This document shows positions 36,205-46,027 of a stretch of 64,000 bases of DNA, piece by piece. The notes under the pieces are model-generated. The model worked only from the letters and a program-made list of their open reading frames with translations, searched no databases and was not told the DNA's origin. Location: NCBI GenBank assembly GCA_024305745.1, contig JAHRBS010000013.1, positions 124,001-188,000 on the forward strand, given 5' to 3'. This stretch comes from Polyporus tsugae. Its lineage: Eukaryota > Basidiomycota > Agaricomycetes > Polyporales > Polyporaceae. A program made the translations under genes and the position numbers. Each line of letters opens with the position of its first letter. Position 1 is the stretch's first letter.

Positions 36205-39200
36205 TCAACGGCCCTTTTCGTGTCTTCGTCTCTGCCCGCACACCGGCGCAGCCTCAGGTGTCGCCATCACAGCCAAGAAGTCCGGGTGCATAAAATATAT
36301 TCCTCCGTGCTGTGTACATGCTACACCGCCACTGTCCCCATCCCCCACCTCCGGCAAGCTGTCCGCATACCGCCACCCCCTCACCTCCGGCACACCCACG
36401 CCCCTCACCCCGACCATCTCGCTCTTCAGCGCAAGCTCCGCGCGCATCCCACTCGCCCCCAGCTGCGCCATCGTCCCGACCGGCTCCCCGTTCCACGTCA
36501 CCCGCACCACCTCGGGCGGGGCGAACACCATCAGCGGCACGCTCGCGTTCAGGTCCCCGACCAGCGCCAGCGTCTTCGTCCTAGTCTTCCCGTCGTCTGC
36601 ATCCGCCGCGACGAGCGACGCGTTGCGCACCAAGTACGGCCCGCCCACGAGCACGCTCACGTTCGTCCCGAACTGCCAGAACGCCTCGAGCCCCGGAACG
36701 GTGTCGGGTTTGGGTGTCTCGGAGCGGATGGCGGGCGGTGCCCAGAACATCGCGGCGGTCGTGGCGTCTGCGTACAGCACCAGCTGCACCGCCGACTCCC
36801 ATACCGTGATCAGCCTGTCGACCCCGGGGAGGATCGTCACCGTCGTCACGCTGTTCGTCGCCGCGGACTGGAACTGGACGAGAGACGACGACGCGCGGAC
36901 GCCGCTGTGCCCGGCGGGGGTGAACGCGAACTCGTGCGACTGGTCGGCATGGCCGTAGAGGAAGAGGACGTCCCGCGCGCCGATCGTGCCCGCGAAGAAG
37001 ACAGAGGCGGTCGTGTAGAGGAGCGCGCCGCGTGCGCCGAAGGTGTAGTCGGTGATGATGAGCTTGGACTGGCGGCCGTTGAGCGCGATGCCGTCCGTCG
37101 TCGTGGGGATCGTGAGCGTGCCCTGCGATGTGCGGAGGGAGACCGTGAACGCGATGTTTGCCCTGTTGACAAGTGAGATGAGCGAAGGCAATGGAGAAAA
37201 GAACATACGTCGATGTGGAATCATTCTGGCGGGTGATGAGGAAGCCAGTGCCAGAGTCCGGGTTCCTGAGGTACGTGCCGTACGCCAGGCTGTTGTTGAT
37301 CGCGATACCGGGAATGCCGGTCGCAGACTCTCCAACCCAATCGGTCTTGCGGAATTGAGGAGAGGAGCGCAGGAAGATGCCCTGACGCTTCACCTCGTCG
37401 TATTTGTCCGTCAGCAGACGAGTCTCCCGGATCGGCGACCCGTAGTCGTAGCTACGAACGTAATCAGACAACTTCCGAAGAGATCCCGATCGACGCATAC
37501 ACGCATACCTTGTATACACCCCTGGGAAAGCGATGCCGCCCCAATTCGTCCCTCTGCGCATTCTGGTCAACATACTAACCCAGTAGATCAAACACAACTC
37601 ACCCATAAAACATGTAATAGCTAATCAGCTTCGCGTTACCCGCCCAATTCTGCTTGTAAAACACGTCCTCAAAGTCCGGGCCCGTCAGGACAGCGCACGC
37701 GTCGTAGCCAGGGCCCGCCCAAGGGTCAAACGCGCCGCCCTGGAACTCGGGCATGTACCACGGCTGGCTCGGATTCACCTTCGCGTGGTATTGGTGGAAG
37801 TTCGTCGATACGTTCTTCCACACGTGCGGGTTCGAGCAGTCGAATGCCTGCGGGTATGCGTCCTGCGCGTCGGGTGAGACATCCGTGTGTATGACAAACG
37901 AAAAGGGGGACGTACGAGGCCGTAGATGTCAACGGAACCGGTGCCGTTGACAAAGGCCTGGCGTTCATTGGGGTCGTTGTATGTTCTACAAGCGCAGCGC
38001 GTTAGTATGATGCGCGTACAGAGACAACCCGGTGAAAAGCTCACAGAGGGATGACGATACCGCCTTCATGGTACTGATCCTCGAGCTGCTGGAAGTAGAG
38101 CTGGTGCGTGATGCTCTGAGAATACTCATTATCTGGCCAATCTTCAGCTCGTATTCCAAATCGAGGATCCTCGACGTGCACTCACCGATCTGGATAGCTG
38201 CACGGAGAAACGAGGCGCATCGCGTGAATACCGAATGGAAGCGACCCAAGACTGCGATACGTACCGATCACTGGCCCCCCTTTGGTGACCTGGTAGTCGA
38301 CAGTCTCCTTGATGACCCCGTCGATGTAAGGCTCGTACGCCTCAGTCCAGTCAGTCGCGTTCGTCCTGACCGTGCCCGCAGTCTCGGTCGTGATCCAGTG
38401 GGCGATGCCGCCTGCAGACGTCTCCGCGTTGATCTGCCGCAGCGAGCACGATGCCGTCAGTCCTCGCACTGGCGCGCCTGAGCGAACGACACGACCGGAA
38501 AGGCGGGTGTTTCGGGAGGAGGGCGACAGTGTGGAAACTGGTGTGGAAACTTCAAGTTTCTTGGAACGGATTGCGGTGTGTCCATAAAGAGGAAATTCTG
38601 GGAAAACAGGCTGGAAACGGGAGACATTGTCCCGATACCCCACGTTTCTGGCCTGTTTCCTGAGGAGGTCCCTTTTGTGGGCACACTATAGACTGTTTTC
38701 AGAGTCCGGAAACACCCTAGAAACTATCAAGAAACTTGACACTTCCAGACTAGTTTCCCCGCCGTTTCCCTCATCCCAAGACACCTGCCGTGCCGGTCGT
38801 GCTAATGAGCATTCATCGTGCACTTACGTAAGGACCTGCCCCGAGGACTGTCAGCGATGGAGACGTGGAATGGAAAGAGGCCGTTCACCTGGGCGCAGGA
38901 CGACGAAGATGCCTGCCTCGCTGGCTGCCTCATAGATAGGCTTGAGAGCCCGCCAGTCGTCGAAGTCGACTACCCCGCGGGAGGGGTTGGTGAGGCCCAC
39001 TATGACGGCGTCAGTGCTTCCGAGTCGCACCCATGTTCAAGTTCATGGAGTACGCACTGTGGACGTATATGCTGCATCCAGGAGTGATTCAGCCCGCATA
39101 CAATCGTATCAATTGCGCATGTACGAACCTGACACCGTTGAGGCCAGCGGCGACCATCTTCTGGAAGATGTCGAGCCAGAGCTCGCGCACGGGAAGCCGG

Positions 39201-39472
39201 AACGTGTGGAATTCGCCCGAGCTGAGCGCGCACGGTCAGCGCAAGCGCAAGCGTGACGTCGATCTGTAACTCAACACTCACTGTAGGAAGATGCGCTGAT
39301 CGTGGATCCATAGGGTGTAGTTGTCCCATTGGACGACATCAGAATAACCGGTGGACTGGCGAGGCGGGTCGACTGCTCTGGAGGGCGTAGTCAAGGGCCA
39401 GGTGAGCAGGACGAGACAGAAGGTGAGGATGGCGGGCAGTGCCCAGGACGGGTAGCGACGCCAGAGGAGCAT
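36205..39472 (-). CDS. C-terminally truncated GH35 beta-galactosidase, copy 4
   Basis: Exons: 39282-39472, 39129-39221, 39058-39071, 38889-38999, 38828-38835, 38265-38433, 38186-38197, 38045-38132, 37916-37985, 37603-37862, 37509-37553, 37209-37451, 36205-37162. The sum is 2262 nt, giving 753 residues. Catalytic motifs are present as in copy 2. The breakpoint to the new tail lies earlier (after DSLPEVG) because about 57 bp (19 codons) are missing, and the tail is partly different (ends QRRRHEKGR) but still in frame with the same stop codon. Its promoter and first exon match the other copies. This is the array member next to the right-hand junction. Confidence 0.75.
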
Positions 39473-39529
39473 GTCGGACAAGACCTGCTTCCACGTCCTC
39501 TCGGGCTGGAGGAAGCCATGGTGTGCGGC

Positions 39530-39535
39530 TTTATA
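39530..39535 (-). promoter_or_regulatory. TATA box of GH35 copy 4
   Basis: TATAAA on the minus strand, 58 bases before the start codon at 39472. Confidence 0.55.
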
Positions 39536-39762
39536 GTGGTCCGAGGGGGCTCCAAGTCCAGCTTTGCGATTGCCGTCATGGTGTGCTGGAAGAGAAGTAT
39601 ATGATGATGGAAGAGGTTGTTTTCCGCCCCTCGCTATGTCGGCATACGCGAGGCGAGGGTCATAAGTTTGTTGTGGGCGCGGACCGGGGGGATCCATCGC
39701 ATTCTCGAGTGGTCGTCCACGGTGGAGGACAACAACAGGTTCACGACCCGGGACACCGGATC

Positions 39763-40334
39763 CGACGGGCGGTCACCGACATCGCGGTCACGTGTAGCGG
39801 CGTATGACCCTGCGCTGAGGGAGATCCTCCGTTGTTTGCTTCCAGGTGAGCTAACTTATTCCACACAGCCAAGACCTTCTGGGTGGACAAGAGTTTCTGA
39901 CGGACATAGTGACGGTTCTCTTCGAGTCGCCTCATAATTTCTTCCACTCATTGGTACGGCCGCCATCCCGTTCAAGTTCTCCCGACTTCACCGAGCGCGG
40001 GCCGGTTGGGAATTATGATCGCCTTTCCGCTCCGATTTCAAAATGTACTAATGACAGAATACAGTTGTGATTTCACACTAGTCCATGTAGCCATTGGATC
40101 CGACCGGAGAGCCATCAACTCCGCTAGACAAGCACGAACGAATGTTAAACTTGTACATTATATGCTTGTTGCACGACGTCTCGCAATCGGCGAGCTGGTC
40201 TGGTTGATCTTGGGGAAGAGCACTACCTATGAAAAGCAATTCATAAACTTATAGTGAACGTATGTCAGACAATAAATGGTCCCCCTCTCCGCCGTCCTGA
40301 TCCTCGCATATCTCCGCGACCTACCTTGACTTGC
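39763..40334. other. Unique AT-richer spacer right of the array
   Basis: The first sequence right of the array that is not repeated in the window. One 82-codon plus-strand ORF (40006-40254) has no recognisable motif. I see no gene. Confidence 0.5.
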
Positions 40335-43300
40335 TCACAACCTCGGTGACCAACCGGGGTTGTTAATCGCAATGGGCCCAATGCCACCTTCCACGACACT
40401 GTCCAGCTCCAATTCCAGCGTCAGGTGCACCTCCACTTCTTGCAGCACCCACAGGGCCACCGCGACCGCACTGTCGTGCAACCCTCGCGTCAGCTCACAC
40501 TTAACTTTCTCGACCAACTGGTAAGCGAAAACTCGAGGCAAGACACTCACTTGTTCCCATTGTAGTCCAATATCCCAGGCGGGACGGGGAAGCGCGTCTG
40601 CGGCCCATAGTCCGCTGCCCGCTTGCCGAACTTCCACCCGTTCACAAACAGCAGCGCGCGGTACGGTGCCAGCCCCTGCTCGACGTTGAACTGGAAGCTC
40701 ATCGCGGCGTCGACGCGGCTCGGCACATCGAGCGCGAACGTCGTAACGAAGAACCCGACGCCCGCCTTGCCGTCGGGTAGGCCATGGAAGAGCGCGCGGG
40801 CCGTCCAGTTGGAGGTGGGGAAGGAAGGGAGGTGCCAGCCCTCGCGCTCGCCATAGAGGCCACCTTCGTTGAGGACGCCGCGGACTCTGTCAGGGAAGCT
40901 ATGAGGAAAGGGGAGTAAGCGGAAGAGACAAGCGTGCATGACGAAAATAACATACTTCTGGTAGCCTCCGAGCTTGCCTTGGACCTTCCACGTCGAGAAC
41001 TGTCCGGCGCCGCCAATGAGCTCGAACCCGCGGATACCACGATCCGATTTCTCTGCGTGTGGCAAACTTATCTGTATCAATATACCGTTTGCATAGAAAG
41101 AGAGCTTACGGTTCGTGCCCTCGTCGTTCCCCATGTGGTCTTGAAGTACCGTGACGACGTTGTCCTGGCTAGCAACGACAGACCCGTTCGGGAAGGCGAA
41201 AAGTGCGTTCGCATCACCAGCGGCAGTGTTGGCGGTCACAGAATCGATGAACACATCGTTGATCCATACCGACGCAGCAAACGCTACGAGATGAGCAGTC
41301 GGGTCAACACAGAGGAGGATGATTACGAACGAAGAGGTACGTGCCTGATCCTCCGTTGATGCTGAGGTTCGCGGCGGTCTCCGTACCGGTAGCGTTGAAA
41401 TGCCCACGCCAGAGGATGTTATTCTCGCAGCTGTGTGTGGCTCGTTTGAGCATCAACCACATGCAGAACATGAGTATGTACTCACAACCCGTAGTCGCAT
41501 CCTACACAAACCAGTCAGTCTCCGCACAGACGAGACACAGCATCACATCAGCCGAACTCAGGCTCACCATAGAGCACCCTGCCATCTCCAAACAACATTC
41601 CCTGCGTGATATTCGTCGACGTATGGTCCGCGACGACCCAGTCCGCGTCGTCAAAGCCCGCCTTGATCTCCGGCAAGCTGTCTGCATACCTCCACCCGCC
41701 CAGCTTCGGCACCTCGACGGTCTTCACGACCTCGCCTAGCGTCAGCTTACCCCTCAACACGCCCCTCCCGTCGCTCTCCACCTCCACACGCTTCCCATTC
41801 CACGTCACCGCCTCGACCGACGCAGGACCGACAACAGTCAGAGACACGCTCGGGTTCAGATCCCCGCGCAGCGCGAGGGTGCTCCCTCCCACCTCGATCG
41901 TCGCGTTCCGCACGAGGTACGGCCCACCAACAAGCACGGTCGTGTTCGTCCCGAACTGCCAGAACGCTTCGAGCCCCGCAACGGCGTCTGCCGTCCCCGA
42001 CCTCACCGCGGGCGCCCAGAACGTCGCGGCGGTGGCGGGATCGGCGAAGAGGACGAGCTGCTCGTCCGAGTCCCACACCGCCACGACGCCGCCCCTCGCG
42101 AACCCCGCGCGCACCGTCACCGTCGTTGCATCGCCGCTCACCTGCGACGTTACGTAGGAGACGTGCGGCGCATCGGACGCGCGCCGTCCACCCCGGCCGC
42201 GGAGGATCAGCGCCGCCTCGTGGGACTGGCCGACGTCGCCGGTGAGGAAGAGCACGTCGCGCGCGCCGACGGTCCCCGCGAAGAACACCGCGGCCGTCGT
42301 GTGCAGCACGCTCCCGCTCCGCCCGAAGCTGTAGTCCGTAATGACGAGCTTGCTCTGGCGCCCGTCGAGCGCGATCGCGCCGAACGTCTGCGGGAGGTCG
42401 AGCGTGCCCCGCGCGGAGGGCAGCGTCACGCGGAACGCGATGGCGTCGAGCGCGCTCGAGTTCGCGTGGCGCGCGATGAGGAAGCCCGTGCCCGAGTCGG
42501 GGTTGCGGAGGTACGTCGCGAAGGTGTCGTTGTCGTTGTTGCCGATAGTACTGCTGATGGTGACCCCGGGGATGGTGGTGGGGCCGGCGAGGGTGTCGCC
42601 TATCCAGTCGGTCTTGCGGAACTGGGGCGAGGAGCGGAGGAAGAGCGCTTGGCGCTTCATCTCGTCGTACTTCTCCCAGAGCACGCGGGTCTCTTTGATC
42701 GCGGCGCCGTAGTCGTAGCTGGTGTATGCGCCCGGGTAGTTGATCCCGCCCCAGTTCGTGCCGCTGGCGATGCAAGGGGAAGACGAGGCGTGAGGTTAGG
42801 GTCCAACACGTGGAGAGGCGGGGGTACGTACGTACCCGTAGAACATGCACACGGAGTGCATCTTGACGTTAGCTGCCCAGTTGTTCTTGTAGAAGACGTC
42901 CTCAAAGTCTGGTCCGACGCGTGCGCGGCAGGCGCCGTAGCCCGGCCCACCCCAATAGTCATGAGACCCGCCTGCAGACGCATACATTCTATGGGCTGCG
43001 CATCTGACAAGCAGGTTAAACTTCAGGACGAACCTTGGAACTCGGGCATATAGAACGGGCGAGTCGGATCATTGACAGTGTGGTATGTGTGATAGTTCGT
43101 CTGGATAGGGTTCCACATTGAGCCGTTGGTGCAGTTGAAGTGATTCGGGTAGTCATCCTACCACAGCTTTATTAGTGTTGGATGCCGCACGAAATCTGGC
43201 TGGACGTTCACCAAGCCATAAATATCTGGAGCACCAGTACCGTTGATGAAGCTCAACGTCTCTCCAGGGTCGTTTTATGTTCTGCACGCATGGCAGTTAA

Positions 43301-44379
43301 CAAAACCGCAACCAACAGCATACAGGTTGGGAAGGCTCACAAAGGGACCACAACTCCGTTGGACCGATACTGTTCCTGAAGGTCTGCGAAGTATTCGGCA
43401 TTGATTTCCGGGGTTTGAGAATATTCATTATCTGTTAGTCAGGACAACTTGTTAGCCAAGCCGCCTCCGTGATAGTCACGAAACCTCACCGATTTGCACC
43501 ACTGTTGCGAGCCCGCGTTCACTTCAGTTTCAAACGTACATGATGGGACGAAGTCCGGAAAGCGCACGCAGGATAGGTCCGCCTTCAGTCACTTGATTCG
43601 GTTTAACAGAGTCGATGATATGCGTCGCGTAAGGCTTGTAGGCGGCATTCCAGGACGTGGTGTTGACTCGAACGTCACCTTCGACCAGGCTGGTAGCCCA
43701 AAGCGCGAGACCTCCGGCAGTGGTCTCCGCGTTGATCTGTGTCGGGGGTAAGTATATGCGCATGTACCGGTCGGTATACACTCACATAGGGACCTGGGCG
43801 AAGAATCACGAAGATACCGGCGAGTTTCGCAGCATCAAAAATGGGTTGCAGTGCTCGCCAGTCCTCGAAGTCGAATACGCCGGGCGCCGGATTAGTCAAG
43901 CCCCCTACGGAAACAAAGATTAAACTTCCTCATTTCGATGATCAGGATTAGAACTCATACAGTGGATGTAGATGCTGAAAGTTTTCGTCAGCGTGTGCGG
44001 CCATGCCCAAGCATATCACACGTACCTGACCCCATTCAGACCTGCGGCGACCATCTTCTGGAAGATGTCGAGCCATAGGTCAGATACAGGAAGACGGAAC
44101 GTGTGAAACTCTCCAGAGCTGGAAGTAGTAACACAAGTCGACGTCTACATGCAAGGTATGATTCACGAAGGTTACTCACTACAAGAACATCCGCTGATCA
44201 TGAAGGAACAGCGTATAGTTGTCCCACTGAACGACGTCTGTGAGGCCGTTGGATTTTCTGGGTGGCTCAGCAGCCAGTGATCCGGACTGTGCCAGTACGG
44301 CATCTGTAGTTGTCAGTAGCACGAAGGTCAGTACCCCTAAGGCAGAGCACGCGCAGACAGTATATCGACGTAGCAGCAT
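40335..44379 (-). pseudogene. Full-length GH35 beta-galactosidase with an in-frame stop codon
   Basis: Seventeen exons: 44180-44379, 44026-44118, 43961-43974, 43786-43904, 43568-43736, 43490-43501, 43341-43431, 43212-43281, 43034-43157, 42836-42971, 41568-42763, 41486-41501, 41345-41430, 41110-41283, 40956-41052, 40551-40898, 40335-40470. The sum is 3081 nt, 1027 codons with all domains: signal peptide (cleavage likely after AVLA), GH35 barrel with QIDNEY (Glu205) and YMPEFQG, middle domains, and two C-terminal jelly rolls. The only break is TAA at 43275-43277 (codon 235), where all other copies have the Tyr codon TAC of TYNDP. Intron 41284-41344 uses a GC donor. The 119 nt exon equals the paralogues' 111 + 8 nt exons fused, and the 1196 nt exon replaces three. 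Either a young pseudogene or a base-calling error at one position. Confidence 0.7.
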
Positions 44380-44426
44380 CGCAATGTCAGAGTCGCGCTC
44401 GTCGTGCGATGGTAAATCCTGGCGGT

Positions 44427-44434
44427 CTTATATG
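44427..44434 (-). promoter_or_regulatory. TATA-like box of the minus-strand GH35 gene
   Basis: CATATAAG on the minus strand, about 50 bases before the start codon at 44379. Confidence 0.45.
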
Positions 44435-45967
44435 AACGTTTTTCGCCTGGGCAACGTAACCGGTCATCATATGGAAACTGCCCCAGTTCTCGTCTGATGT
44501 GTGCCCGCCAGTAAACGATGGTCATGAGTCGAAGCCTCCTTCGGGGACCGTACGGAGAGCGGACCGTCCATGTGTCACGACACCGACCACGAACCCACAC
44601 TCTGGAGAGAAGCCTTGGACAGATGGATGACGCGAAAGTAGCACGAACAGAACGGGGTCGCCGGCGAGGTGCATACGGTGAAATTTCGGGCACGTTTGTT
44701 AGCACCTGATCGTCGCTCACTCCTGAGCTCACCGGAGGAGACACGGCTCGGGGATAAAGGGTAATGCATCGTCTTCTTGTCCGGTCTGCGCGCGTTGGCC
44801 TGGGCTCTAGCACTTCTCCTGATTCTTAGAACAATCGAAGACGAGCCGCTTTGATGGCGTGGTCACGCAGCCAAAGTCGCGAGTAATGAAGGACGGAGGT
44901 ATAGCCAGAGAGCCACAAACACATTTTTATATCCTGGGGACCTATATGCGTTGTAAAGTATTCGTCAGCAAGAACAAAGAATGGTCCGGGCAACCTTACG
45001 AGAAACATATAACTTACTAGTCGCTCGCCAAAGAAAACCGACTACACCTTCTTCATCTAGACGGAGACGTTCTAGTATGCCTACACCCGGGCCGTGCGTC
45101 GTTGCGAGAGGTGTGTATCATATCGTATTTGAACCAATGGGATCCCAGTGGTTGTGTTGGATAGAGGACAAGGAGTGGGGGAACGCTCAGAACCTTGTGG
45201 CATGCGCGCTACGGCAGTTCCCGAGATCGCAATCTCACATGCCTTCAGCGTTCGCCACGACCATCTCATGAACTTGAACCCGAACTCGACCAGTACTTAA
45301 TGTTCGTTACACTGTGCCCCAAACGCTCAGTTGGCTATATGCGCGTGTTTTTCTGAATGATACTCCTCAGACACAGTGACGAGATGGTTCAGCACATCAG
45401 CTTGTGCTCCGATTCCCCTGGAATTTCTCAGCGCTGGAGTACCGCACCTCACCGGGTAGCGATAAACTGCTGTGAGTGAGTCTTTAAGGGTCTTTAAGCC
45501 ATACATCTCACATTTCCTCTGATTTAATGGCCCAATCAGTAGTCTGTCCCATCTTTTGCCCACCATCCGTCGTAACGACTCCAAAATCAGCTGGCGTTCT
45601 AGCAGCTCCGGCGCTACTGTCTACTGTACATGTCCGAGATGGCAATGCTTCACGTGAGTGGAAGGTGCCCCGGCGAGTCGGATATACCTCGTGCAGAGTC
45701 TGAGAATATATCCGCGTACCTCAATCGTCTGGGAAGGCTTGAAGCGTAGAAGACCTGGACGGCGACTCGACCGAAAAAGGTGGCACATGAGAACAGTCAG
45801 GTGTCATTGTTCGTGACCTCGGTACTGCTGATTTTGGCTGATTCCTCCCGCGTATCCGGATGCTCGCTCAGAACGGACCACATCCCGCCGGTCCGCCTGC
45901 ATAAAGAAGTCAAGAATATGTCGTACATCGAAGCCGTCGACCAACGTACGTCACCTATTCCGCCAGC

Positions 45968-45973
45968 TATAAA
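45968..45973 (+). promoter_or_regulatory. TATA box of the intact GH35 gene
   Basis: TATAAA, 55-60 bases before the start codon at 46028. This spacing matches the array copies. Confidence 0.6.
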
Positions 45974-46027
45974 TCCTGCGCTGATGTTCGCCGTGCTGGC
46001 AGCGTTGCACGACACGATATCCCCGTC

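Larger units (their letters stand above)
28414..39762. repeat. Tandem array, last unit D (11,349 bp)
   Basis: The last unit, with GH35 copy 4. Its right end is sharp: after the GGGACACCGGATC motif (39750-39762) the sequence no longer matches the other units, which continue there into the GATA-finger relic. This unit carries its own changes: a 6 bp insertion near 30994, a longer minisatellite near 36106 and an in-frame deletion of about 57 bp close to the GH35 breakpoint. Confidence 0.88.
44380..46027. promoter_or_regulatory. Shared divergent promoter region of the two full-length GH35 genes
   Basis: 1.65 kb between two head-to-head start codons. It contains the TATA boxes of both genes. Short ORFs on both strands show no domain. 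I could not identify regulator sites with confidence. Confidence 0.5.

Noticed and set aside
39473..39697. Upstream in-frame extension of the GH35 array genes (about 75 extra residues before the signal segment)
   Set aside because: The TATA box lies inside the extension, the other paralogues start at the signal peptide, and the extension differs between copies in ways not typical of coding sequence.
1..39762. CRISPR-like or phage-type repeat array
   Set aside because: The repeats are 11 kb gene-containing direct duplications in intron-rich eukaryotic DNA. No short regular repeats with unique spacers exist.
40006..40254. 82-codon ORF right of the array junction as a gene
   Set aside because: No motif, no splice partner and no second copy to compare with; AT-richer spacer DNA gives such ORFs by chance.
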